Of a DNA stretch of 64,000 bases, positions 24,684 through 32,168 are shown piece by piece. The translations under genes were made by a program, and so were the position numbers. A model generated the notes under the pieces. The model saw only the letters and a program-made list of their open reading frames with translations, did no database searches and was not told the DNA's origin. Source of the stretch: JAIBJN01 sp963811635 (GTDB lineage Bacteria; Actinomycetota; Thermoleophilia; Gaiellales; Gaiellaceae). How positions within the stretch are numbered: position 1 is the first letter of the stretch; each line of letters starts with the position of its first letter. The DNA is taken from assembly GCA_963811635.1 (NCBI GenBank), contig CAWESB010000011.1, positions 62,001 through 126,000 on the forward strand. Direction: 5' to 3'.

Positions 24684-25445
24684 GTGGAAACCCTCACGCT
24701 GACAACTCCGTTCACCGAAGGGCCCGAGGTTCGCAAGGCCCAGAAGCTTCTCGCGAGAAACAAGTTCGCGAAGTTCTACGACGGGAAGCTCGACGGCATC
24801 TTCGACGAGGAAACGGCCCGGGCCTGCAAGCGGGCCAAGTACTGGCTCGGCTTCACCGACGCCGCGATCGACCCGATCTTCGGCGACCGCCTCGCCGGCT
24901 TCCTCGACGGGAGCATGCCGCTGCCGGCGGCGCAGACGACCCGCCGGAAGGCTCGGCTGAAGGCGGACAAGGAGAAGCCGCTGCGCGAGAAGGCCTTCGC
25001 CGAGGCGAAGAAGCACCTCGGCGTGCAGGAGGCTCCGAAGGACTCGAACATCGTCCTCTTCTCCAAGTGGTACGGGACGAACGGCCCCTGGTGCGCGATG
25101 TTCGTGACCTACTGCTACGTGCAGGCGGGCGCGAAGGGCTCCTTCAAGAAGGGCGCCAAGTGGTCCTACTGCCCGTACATCCTCGAGTGCGCGAAGGCGG
25201 GCGACAACCACCTCGCCATCACGCACAAGCCGAAGCGCGGCGACATCGTCCTCTACCAGTTCGACCAGGACGCCCGGGCGGACCACGTCGGCCTCTTCGA
25301 GCGCTCCATCGACCGGTCGGGCAACTTCACCGCGATCGAGGGAAACACGGGCTCGATCAGCGACGCGAACGGCGGCGAGGTGATGCGACGGAACCGCAAC
25401 AAGTCGCAGGTCCTGGCCTTCGTCCGGGTCGGCGCGCGCGTCTAG
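24684..25445 (+). CDS. CHAP-domain protein with N-terminal peptidoglycan-binding domain
   Basis: A 253-residue protein. Residues ~13-60 resemble a PG_binding_1 helix bundle (EVRKAQKLLARN...YDGKLDGIFDEETARACKRAK). A Lys-rich linker is followed by a CHAP amidase/endopeptidase domain from ~105: the nucleophile Cys in GPWCAMFVTYCY, the His in RADHVGLFE, and the acidic partner in FTAIEGNTGS. It should cleave peptidoglycan cross-links. There is no signal peptide, so export would need a holin-like or other route, as in phage endolysins. No phage neighbours are present. Confidence 0.82.
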   Translation: METLTLTTPFTEGPEVRKAQKLLARNKFAKFYDGKLDGIFDEETARACKRAKYWLGFTDAAIDPIFGDRLAGFLDGSMPLPAAQTTRRKARLKADKEKPLREKAFAEAKKHLGVQEAPKDSNIVLFSKWYGTNGPWCAMFVTYCYVQAGAKGSFKKGAKWSYCPYILECAKAGDNHLAITHKPKRGDIVLYQFDQDARADHVGLFERSIDRSGNFTAIEGNTGSISDANGGEVMRRNRNKSQVLAFVRVGARV

Positions 25446-26434
25446 CGGAAGAGCGTCGAGACGATCCCGGTCTCGGGATCGACCCGTCGAACGGCCGGCT
25501 CGGGCTCGGACTGGCTGAAGAGGATCGCCCCGTCGGGCGCGAGCGCGACGTCGGACGGCAAGACGCCGACCTCGGTGGCGGCCATCCCGTCCGCTGCGGC
25601 GCCGATCGTGCCGGTGCCGACGACGACCTCGATCGTCCCGTCCGGCGCGAGGCGGCGGATCAGGCCTCCGTCGGGACTGCCGGCGACCAGGTAGAGCGAT
25701 CCGTCCGGCGCCGCGATCACCTTGAACGTCTCGGCGGCGACGCCACCGGTGGTCGCGTCCATCGTCTCGATCGTCCCGCTCTCCGCGTCCACCCGCCTGA
25801 GCGCGCCGGTGGCGGAGGGGAGGTAGAGGTTGCCTTCGGCGTCGAACTCGGCGCCGTGAGGCGATTCCACCCGCGCCTCGGCCGCTGGGCCACCGTCACC
25901 GGCGTCGACCGGAGTGCCGTCGCCGGCGATCGTCCCGACCGTGCCCGTCTCCAGGTCGATCCGGCGAACGTAGTTCCCCAGGGTCGGGGCCGCAAGGTAG
26001 CTGCCGGTCGGGTCGACGGCCGCGGCCGCGACCAGGTCGAGCCCGCCGGCGAGCGTCGCGATCGTCCCGTCTGGCGCGATCCGGCGGATGCGGCCGGCGG
26101 GGAAGTCGACGACGTAGAGGTTCCCGTCGCGGTCGAAGGCGAGGCCGAGCGGCTCCTCGAAGGTCGCTGCCCGCGCCGGCCCGCCGTCGCCGGTCGACCC
26201 GGACTCGCCCGTTCCGGCGACGACGCTCGTCTCGCCGGTGGCGGGATCGTGGCGCAGGATCCGGCGCAGGAGGCCGTCGGCGACATAGACCCTGCCCTCG
26301 GCGTCGACCGCGAGGTCGTAGGGGAGCTGGAGGCGGGGCGCAGCGGGAGTGGAGCTCTGCTGCCCCGCCTCTGGAGCCTCCCCGCATCCGGCGGCCACGA
26401 CGCAGAGCAGAAGCGCGAGCCGCACGACGGGCAT
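25442..26434 (-). CDS. NHL-repeat beta-propeller lipoprotein
   Basis: A 330-residue lipoprotein with signal peptide and lipobox (CVVAAGCGE). It carries about five NHL repeats, each of the form PxGxAxDxxGxLYVADxxxxRIRR, for example LPYDLAVDAEGRVYVADGLLRRILRH and PLGLAFDRDGNLYVVDFPAGRIRRI. These build a propeller that usually binds protein, glycan or quinone ligands outside the membrane. It overlaps the CHAP gene end to end by 4 bases and follows an ECF-sigma pair on the same strand, so it may be part of that regulon. Confidence 0.78.
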   Translation of the reverse strand: MPVVRLALLLCVVAAGCGEAPEAGQQSSTPAAPRLQLPYDLAVDAEGRVYVADGLLRRILRHDPATGETSVVAGTGESGSTGDGGPARAATFEEPLGLAFDRDGNLYVVDFPAGRIRRIAPDGTIATLAGGLDLVAAAAVDPTGSYLAAPTLGNYVRRIDLETGTVGTIAGDGTPVDAGDGGPAAEARVESPHGAEFDAEGNLYLPSATGALRRVDAESGTIETMDATTGGVAAETFKVIAAPDGSLYLVAGSPDGGLIRRLAPDGTIEVVVGTGTIGAAADGMAATEVGVLPSDVALAPDGAILFSQSEPEPAVRRVDPETGIVSTLFR

Positions 26435-26465
26435 CGCCTTTCCTACACCGACAGAGCCGCGGCGG

Positions 26466-27176
26466 TTACCGGAGGTCGCCGGCGAGCTCGAGCGCCCGCG
26501 CCAGCGTCAGGCCCGACTCCAGCCGGTAGGCCGCGTTTCCCTCCTGCCAGACGAGCACGTTGCCCGCGAGGTTTCCCTCGAGGCCGCGCTCGAGCCCGTC
26601 GTCGAGATAGAAGACCGGATGTGGCACTCCGCTGATCCACACGCCCGCCTGCCCGCGGACGTCGACCACGTCCGCGACGGTGCCGGGGCCGATCATCTTG
26701 TGGGCGAGCACCTCGTCGGAGGGCCAGGCCGTCAGCACGACCCGCGCGCGCCGATCGTCGCCGTACACCGCGGTGACGGCGCCGCTGGAGCGCAGGTAGA
26801 CGTGGTCGGGGTCGCCGAGCGAAGCGGGGAGCAGGAGCTCGAACGGCGCCGTGCGCTCGGCCTCGTCGAGCGTCAGCTCGCGGCCGAAGGAGTCGCTCTC
26901 GGTCACGGCCATGGCCGGAGGCTCGTCGACGCGCTCGATCCGAACGCCCGGGACGAAGTCGAGGAGGTCGACGAGCCCGCTTCGCGCGCTCGAGGAGAGC
27001 GCGAGGGCACCGACGGCCGCAAGAACGACGAGCGCCAGGGCGAGCCCCAGACGGAGGCGCCTCCGGCGGCGGCGCTGCGGCGCGATCCTCGCCCTCGTCG
27101 CCTCGGCGAGATCGGGAGTCGCCGGGAACGGATAGCCGCCGACGAGCCCGGTGAGACGATGCTCGAGCTCGGTCAC
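26466..27176 (-). CDS. Single-pass membrane protein, putative anti-sigma partner of the adjacent ECF sigma factor
   Basis: A 236-residue protein: a short cytoplasmic N-terminus (VTELEHRLTGLVGGYPF), a run of arginines (PQRRRRRRLRLG), one membrane helix (LGLALALVVLAAVGALAL), then a ~170-residue extracytoplasmic domain. It starts with a GTG overlapping the sigma-factor stop, the standard layout for a sigma/anti-sigma pair. No zinc anti-sigma motif is visible, so the anti-sigma role is inferred from position only. The outer domain, with a DUF4367-like feel (ELLLPASLGDPDHVYL), would sense the signal. Confidence 0.6.
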   Translation of the reverse strand: MTELEHRLTGLVGGYPFPATPDLAEATRARIAPQRRRRRRLRLGLALALVVLAAVGALALSSSARSGLVDLLDFVPGVRIERVDEPPAMAVTESDSFGRELTLDEAERTAPFELLLPASLGDPDHVYLRSSGAVTAVYGDDRRARVVLTAWPSDEVLAHKMIGPGTVADVVDVRGQAGVWISGVPHPVFYLDDGLERGLEGNLAGNVLVWQEGNAAYRLESGLTLARALELAGDLR

Positions 27177-27730
27177 GCGACCTCCTCCTCCAGCTCGCGC
27201 CGGAGCTTCCCGAGCGCCCGCCAGACCCGCACCCGCACGGCGCCCGGCTTGATCCCCAGCGCCGCGGCGGCCTCGTCGTCGTTCAGCTCGAGGACATAGC
27301 GCCCGACGATCGCCAGCCGGTCGGCGGGCGGGAGCCGGTCGATTGCGGCGAGCAGCTCGGCCCGGTCCTCGGCCGCGAGCACGTCCGTTTCGGGCGAGGA
27401 TGCGAGCTCGCGCGGGACCTCCCGGAACGCGCGGACGGCGAGCGCGCCGCGCCGGCCCGCCGAGCGGCGGTGGTTGCGCGCCTCGTTGGCGACGATCTGG
27501 AGCAGCCACGGCCGAAACGACCGATCCGGCTCGAAGCGGCCCAGGGCGCGGTAGGCCTTGACGAAGGCGTCCTGGGCGGCGTCTTCGGCGTCGGCGGCCG
27601 AGCCGAGGATCAGATACGCCGTGCGAAAGGCGACCGTCTCGTGCAGGCGGACGAGGGCGACGTACGCGTCGCCGTCCCCGCGCCGAGCGCGCTCGACGAG
27701 CTCAGCTTCCCCGTGCTGCAGGGCCGCCAC
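27173..27730 (-). CDS. ECF-type RNA polymerase sigma factor
   Basis: A 185-residue sigma-70 family ECF factor. Region 2 includes ELVERARRGDGDAYVALVRLH and AEDAAQDAFVKAYRALGRFEPDRSFRPWLLQIVANEARNHRR. Region 4 includes AIDRLPPADRLAIVGRYVLELNDDEAAAALGIKPGAVRVRVWRALGKLRREL. GTG start. It should direct polymerase to its own promoter and a small regulon under control of the downstream membrane protein. Confidence 0.88.
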   Translation of the reverse strand: MAALQHGEAELVERARRGDGDAYVALVRLHETVAFRTAYLILGSAADAEDAAQDAFVKAYRALGRFEPDRSFRPWLLQIVANEARNHRRSAGRRGALAVRAFREVPRELASSPETDVLAAEDRAELLAAIDRLPPADRLAIVGRYVLELNDDEAAAALGIKPGAVRVRVWRALGKLRRELEEEVA

Positions 27731-27761
27731 CGTAGGAAGTACACCGCAGCCGCCGCATGCG

Positions 27762-28298
27762 TTACAGATCCTCGGGCGTGTTCACGTTTCGCAGTGCGGT
27801 CTCGTCCCACTGCAGGGTGCGCGGCTCGAGCTCGATGCACGCGCGGTACAGGGCCAGGTCGCCTTCGGCGATCCTGCGCTCCAGGGTCGGCAGAGCCGAG
27901 CGGCTGTAGGCCCCCGGGAGAGGTCCGCTGTGGGGGACCGCCACCTCCGCCCCGGCCGCCGCGTCGGCCAGCGTCCGCAGCAGGTCAGCGCTCACGAACG
28001 GCATGTCGGTCGGGAGCACGACCACGACCTCGGCGTCGGCGTGACGAATCGCCGCTGCGACACCGACGATGGCCGCACGCGTCTCACTGCCGTCGTCGAG
28101 CACCGGGAAAGGCAGCTCGAGGCCGTCGGCGGCCTTGCCGACGACGACCACCCGCTCGAAGGCCTCGCTGAGAACGCGGTACGCGCGCTCGGCGAGCATC
28201 TCGCCCTCGTAGCGCGCGAGCGCCTTGGGCGAGCCGAAGCGGGTGCTGGCGCCGCCGACGAGGAGCGCGCCGGCTACGCCTTCCCGACCGCGTACCAT
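27762..28298 (-). CDS. mobA: Molybdenum cofactor guanylyltransferase MobA-like
   Basis: A 178-residue nucleotidyltransferase: the GTP-binding start GALLVGGASTRFGSPKAL, VVVVLPTDMPFVSADLL with the metal-binding Asp, and NVNTPEDL near the end, all MobA hallmarks. It converts Mo-molybdopterin to the bis-MGD form needed by formate dehydrogenases. It overlaps the upstream methyltransferase by 25 bases and is on one leftward transcript with fdhD, both serving the divergent formate dehydrogenase operon. Confidence 0.85.
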   Translation of the reverse strand: MVRGREGVAGALLVGGASTRFGSPKALARYEGEMLAERAYRVLSEAFERVVVVGKAADGLELPFPVLDDGSETRAAIVGVAAAIRHADAEVVVVLPTDMPFVSADLLRTLADAAAGAEVAVPHSGPLPGAYSRSALPTLERRIAEGDLALYRACIELEPRTLQWDETALRNVNTPEDL

Positions 28299-29050
28299 CC
28301 GCGCGCACTCAGCCGGAAGGGGCCGTCGGGAACGGACAGCCGCCGGCGGTACTCGGCCTTGAGCGCCGCCTGCCGCTCGGGGTCGAGCGAGGCGGCGTGG
28401 CCGCCGGCCGGGCCCACGCCCTTCGTGAACGGCTCCCAGAGGTCCTCGAAGTCCTCGTACTCGGCCGAGACGACGAGCTCGCCGTCCTCGACCTCGTCGA
28501 GCCCGGCCCCGCGCCAGAGCTCGGCCAGCTCGCCGCGGCCGCCGAACCGCATGCCCGTGCGCTCGTCGACGGCCTCGGCGGCGTCCGGGTCGAGCGCCGC
28601 CGCCGCATCCCAGAATGTCCGCAGGAGCGTCATCTCGCCCCCGTAGTCCCAGACGCACGCCGCCGCGACGCCGCCGGGGCGGGTGACACGGCGCATCTCC
28701 GCGACCCCGGCCTCCGGGTCGGCCATGAAGTTGACGACGAGCTGCGCGAGCGCCGCGTCGAACGCATCGTCCTCGAAGGGAAGCGCCTCGGCGCGGCCGA
28801 GTCGCACGTCGGTGCCGGGGAAGCGGGCTTTCAGCGCCTCCACGAACGGCTCCGAGGGATCCACCGCCGCGACACGCTCCGGCCCGACCAGTTCGACGAG
28901 CCGGCGGGTGCCCGCACCCGTCCCGGCGCCGACGTCAACGACGGACGACTCGGCGGTGAGGCCGGCCGCCTCGGCGAGCGCCTCGGCGAGCCCGTAGCTG
29001 TAGCGGCCGACGAAACGGTCGTAGATCTCCGCTGCGACCGCGAACGTCAT
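28274..29050 (-). CDS. Class I SAM-dependent methyltransferase
   Basis: A 258-residue Rossmann methyltransferase: AEIYDRFVGRYSYGLAEAL, the SAM loop VVDVGAGTGAGTRRLV, acidic AAVDPSEPFVEAL, and LPFEDDAFDAALAQLVVNFM. UbiE/Menaquinone-type fold. The ATG overlaps the fdhD stop by 4 bases (ATGA), so it is made with FdhD and MobA. Whether it acts in formate metabolism is unknown; the link is positional only. Confidence 0.8.
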   Translation of the reverse strand: MTFAVAAEIYDRFVGRYSYGLAEALAEAAGLTAESSVVDVGAGTGAGTRRLVELVGPERVAAVDPSEPFVEALKARFPGTDVRLGRAEALPFEDDAFDAALAQLVVNFMADPEAGVAEMRRVTRPGGVAAACVWDYGGEMTLLRTFWDAAAALDPDAAEAVDERTGMRFGGRGELAELWRGAGLDEVEDGELVVSAEYEDFEDLWEPFTKGVGPAGGHAASLDPERQAALKAEYRRRLSVPDGPFRLSARGWYAVGKA

Positions 29051-29832
29051 ACGACGATCCGCCCCGGCTCCGAGTAGACGTTCACGCGGCCGTCGCGGAC
29101 GAAGCCGCACAGGGTGATCCCGCGGTCGCGCGCGAGCTCGACCGCGAGCGTCGAGGGCGCTCCCACGGCCACGAGGATCGGCGCCCCGGCGACGGCGGCC
29201 TTCTGCACGAGCTCGAAAGAGAGGCGGCCGCTGACGCAGACGACCTTGTCGGCCAGCGGGAGCAGGCCGTCCAGGAACGCCCGGCCGACGACCTTGTCGA
29301 AGGCGTTGTGGCGGCCGACGTCCTCGCGGACGCAGATCAGCGTCCCGTCCTCGCCGAAGAGGCCCGTCGCGTGCAGGCCGCCGGTCGCTGCGAAGGCGGG
29401 CTGCGACGAGCGCAGCCGATCCGGGAGGGCGGAGACGAGCTCCGACGGCACGCGCAGGTCGCTCTCGACGCGGGGCGCCTCGACGGCTACCGCTTCGAGC
29501 GCACCCTTCCCGCAGACCCCACAGGAGGACGTCGTGTAGAAGTTCCGCCGCAGCGGCTCGAGGTCGAAGTCACCGTCGATCTCGACGTCGACGGTGTTCG
29601 CGGCGAGATCGGGAGTCGGGCCCGCCGCCACGGCCTCGAATCCCTCGGAGCGGAGGAAGCCGATCGCGAGCTCCTCGTCGTGACCGGGAGTCCGCATGGT
29701 CACGGCGATCGCCTCGCCGCCGACGCGGATCTCGAGCGGCTCCTCGACCGCCAGGTCGTCCCGCTCCGTGGACCCACCCGGGAGCCGCAGGACGTCCGAG
29801 CGGGCCGCGGAATACGGCGGCAGTGCGTTCAC
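29047..29832 (-). CDS. fdhD: Formate dehydrogenase accessory sulfurtransferase FdhD
   Basis: A 261-residue FdhD, which passes sulfur from IscS to the molybdenum cofactor to activate formate dehydrogenase. It has VEEPLEIRVGGEAIAVTMRTPGHDEELAIGFL, the key cysteine loop SSCGVCGKGAL, and VREDVGRHNAFDKVVG. The GTG start is 42 bases from the divergent formate dehydrogenase start, a shared regulatory gap. Confidence 0.93.
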   Translation of the reverse strand: MNALPPYSAARSDVLRLPGGSTERDDLAVEEPLEIRVGGEAIAVTMRTPGHDEELAIGFLRSEGFEAVAAGPTPDLAANTVDVEIDGDFDLEPLRRNFYTTSSCGVCGKGALEAVAVEAPRVESDLRVPSELVSALPDRLRSSQPAFAATGGLHATGLFGEDGTLICVREDVGRHNAFDKVVGRAFLDGLLPLADKVVCVSGRLSFELVQKAAVAGAPILVAVGAPSTLAVELARDRGITLCGFVRDGRVNVYSEPGRIVV

Positions 29833-29874
29833 GGTGTTCGAACGATAGCCGCGTCGAGTAATGTCGAGAAGGAC
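29833..29874. promoter_or_regulatory. Divergent fdhD / formate dehydrogenase promoter region
   Basis: Only 42 bases separate the two start codons, so back-to-back promoters must extend into the genes. The gap contains the 8-base palindrome GTTCGAAC (29836-29843) and the GAGAAGGA ribosome site for the rightward gene. The palindrome is a possible regulator site. Confidence 0.3.
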
Positions 29875-31530
29875 GTGTCCCGGAACCTGATCGAGCTGCT
29901 CACGCGCAGGGGAGCCAACGGCGGAACGGCCAACGCGCTGACCGTGCTGCGCGAGGCTGTCGACGAGCGCGGCGCCGTCACGGACGAAGACCGGAAGGTC
30001 GCCGCGCAGCTCTCGGGGCTCCCCGAGGCCGCGGTTTACGGCGTCTCGACCTTCTACGACGACCTGACCCAGCCGCGCGGCCGCCGGCACGTGCGCGTCT
30101 GCACGGGGACCGCCTGCTGGGCCGCGCGATTCGACGAGCAGGTTGGAGAGCTCGAGTCGGGGCTGGGCGTGCAGATGGGCGGGTGCTCCGAGGACGGCGA
30201 GCTCTCGCTCGGCGAGACGGTCTGCCTCGGCTTCTGCCATTCGAGCCCCTCCTTCCGCGACGGCGACGTGATCGATGCGGGCGCCGGCGCCCTCGAGCGC
30301 GTGCTCTCGGGCGCCGCCGAGGTGGCTCCCGAGCCCGAGTGGCGGAGCGTCCTCGACGACCCGGTGCTGATCGGTCCGGGTGACTTCTCCGGCCTCAGGC
30401 ACGCGCTCGCCGAGCTCTCCCCCGAGCAGCTGCGTGAGGAGGTGAAGGCGGCGAACCTGCGCGGGCGCGGCGGCGCCGGCTTCCCGGCGGGACTGAAGTG
30501 GGAGTTCACGCACAAGGCGGCCGGCGACGAGAAGTTCATCGTCGTCAACGGCGACGAGGGCGATCCGGGCTCGTACATCGACAAGCACCTGATGGAGTGG
30601 AGCCCCGAGCTGCTGCTCGAGGGGATGGCCATCGCCGGCTACGCGGTCGGCGCCGCCACCGGCTTCGTCTACGTCCGCTCCGAGTACCCACTGTCCAAGC
30701 CGGCCCTCGAGCAGGCCGTCGAGCGCGCCTACGCCGCCGGCGACCTCGGCGACGACATCCACGGAAGCGGCTTCTCGTTCCACGTCCACGTCGAGGAGGG
30801 TGCAGGCTCGTACGTCGTCGGGGAAGAGACCGCGCTCCTCAACTCACTCCAGGGCATGCGCGGGACGGTGTCCGCGCGCCCGCCGTTTCCAGCCGAGCGC
30901 GGCTACCACGCGCTTCCGACCGTCGTGAACAACGTCGAGACCCTTTGCAACGCCCCGTTCATCGCGCTCCACGGAGCCGAGGCCTATGCGGCGCTGAGCC
31001 CCGGGGCGACGCCGGGGACGAAGCTGGTGTGCCTGAACGAGCGCTTCGAGCGCCCCGGCGTCGTCGAAGTGCGCTTCGGCACGCCGATCCGGGAGATCTG
31101 CGACGACCTCGGCGGCGGCCTCAAGGACGGAAGGACGATCAAGGCGCTCCAGATCGGGGGGCCCCTCGGGGGCATCCTGCCCGGCTGGAAGCTGGACACG
31201 CCGTTCGACTTCGACCAGCTGGCGGCCGAGGGCTGCATGGTCGGCCACGGCGGCATCGTCGCCTTCGACGACCGCACCGACATGCGGCAGCTGGCCAAGC
31301 ACCTGCTGCATTTCGGCGCCCACGAGAGCTGCGGCAAGTGCTTCCCCTGCCGCATCGGCCTCTTCCGCGGCCTGGAGATGGTCGAGGCGGAAGCGCCGGT
31401 CGACCGCGCGAAGCTCGAGGAGCTCCTGGAGACGCTCGAGGTCGCCAGCCTGTGCGCGCACGGCAGCGGCATGCCGGCACCGATCAGGAGCCTGATCGCC
31501 CACTTCCCCGACGAGCTGGGAGTCGCCTGA
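29875..31530 (+). CDS. Formate dehydrogenase beta subunit, NuoE-NuoF fusion
   Basis: A 551-residue diaphorase subunit. Residues ~1-155 are NuoE-like with a [2Fe-2S] thioredoxin fold: CTGTACWAARF ... TVCLGFC. Residues ~170-550 are NuoF-like: the NADH site LRGRGGAGFPAGLKWEF, the FMN region NGDEGDPGSYIDKHLME, GEETALLNSLQG, and the [4Fe-4S] motif ESCGKCFPCRIG with a later Cys in ASLCAHGSGM. This fused form passes electrons from formate to NAD+. GTG start with GAGAAGGA upstream. The stop overlaps the next start (TGATG). Confidence 0.92.
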   Translation: MSRNLIELLTRRGANGGTANALTVLREAVDERGAVTDEDRKVAAQLSGLPEAAVYGVSTFYDDLTQPRGRRHVRVCTGTACWAARFDEQVGELESGLGVQMGGCSEDGELSLGETVCLGFCHSSPSFRDGDVIDAGAGALERVLSGAAEVAPEPEWRSVLDDPVLIGPGDFSGLRHALAELSPEQLREEVKAANLRGRGGAGFPAGLKWEFTHKAAGDEKFIVVNGDEGDPGSYIDKHLMEWSPELLLEGMAIAGYAVGAATGFVYVRSEYPLSKPALEQAVERAYAAGDLGDDIHGSGFSFHVHVEEGAGSYVVGEETALLNSLQGMRGTVSARPPFPAERGYHALPTVVNNVETLCNAPFIALHGAEAYAALSPGATPGTKLVCLNERFERPGVVEVRFGTPIREICDDLGGGLKDGRTIKALQIGGPLGGILPGWKLDTPFDFDQLAAEGCMVGHGGIVAFDDRTDMRQLAKHLLHFGAHESCGKCFPCRIGLFRGLEMVEAEAPVDRAKLEELLETLEVASLCAHGSGMPAPIRSLIAHFPDELGVA

Positions 31531-32168
31531 TGGAGGTCTTCGTCGACGGCGTCAGCGTCGACGTCGAGCCCGGGACGACGGCGCTCGAGGCGACGCGCCT
31601 CGCAGGCACCTGGCTGCCGACGCTCTGCTTCGACGACCGGATGGCGCCCTTCGGCGCCTGCCGAGTCTGTCTCGTCGGGATCGAGGAAGGCGCGCCGGTC
31701 GCGTCCTGCACGACCCCGTGCCGCGAAGGCATGCGGATCGTGACGACCGACGAGCGTGTGCAACGGATCGCGCGCAACGTCGTCGAGCTCGTCCTCTCGG
31801 AGCTGCCGGAGGCGCCGGCGCCGCACACCGAGCTCGCGGTCGTCGCCGAGCGGATGGGCGTGGGCGCACCCCGCTGGGTGGGCGCCCTGCACGAGGAGAA
31901 GCACGATGCGCGCCACCCGTACCTCGTCTTCCAGCACGAGCTCTGCATCTCCTGCGGCCGCTGCGTCCGCGCCTGCGACGAGGTGCAGGGCGCGTTCGCG
32001 CTGACCGCCACGGGACGCGGGTTCCACTCGAACATCACGGCCGGGCTCGACTCGGGGTTTCAGGAGTCCTCTTGCGTATCCTGTGGAGCATGTGCGGATA
32101 CGTGTCCGACGGACGCGATCACCGAGCGTTTCCTCTTCGATCTCGCCGAGCAAGGAAGTGAGCAATGA
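31530..32168 (+). CDS. Separate iron-sulfur subunit of formate dehydrogenase (NuoG N-terminal-like)
   Basis: A 212-residue protein equal to the N-terminal Fe-S arm of FdsA-type formate dehydrogenase. It has a [2Fe-2S] domain (LCFDDRMAPFGACRVCLVG, then SCTTPC) and two ferredoxin [4Fe-4S] motifs (CISCGRCVRACDEVQG and CVSCGACADTCPTDAI). The His-Cys3 cluster that normally lies between them (H...C..C.....C) is missing: the stretch around residues 90-105 reads LSELPEAPAPHTELAVVAE. It overlaps both neighbours, ATGA with the catalytic subunit, so the split looks genuine. It should wire the molybdenum centre to the diaphorase. Confidence 0.85.
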   Translation: MEVFVDGVSVDVEPGTTALEATRLAGTWLPTLCFDDRMAPFGACRVCLVGIEEGAPVASCTTPCREGMRIVTTDERVQRIARNVVELVLSELPEAPAPHTELAVVAERMGVGAPRWVGALHEEKHDARHPYLVFQHELCISCGRCVRACDEVQGAFALTATGRGFHSNITAGLDSGFQESSCVSCGACADTCPTDAITERFLFDLAEQGSEQ

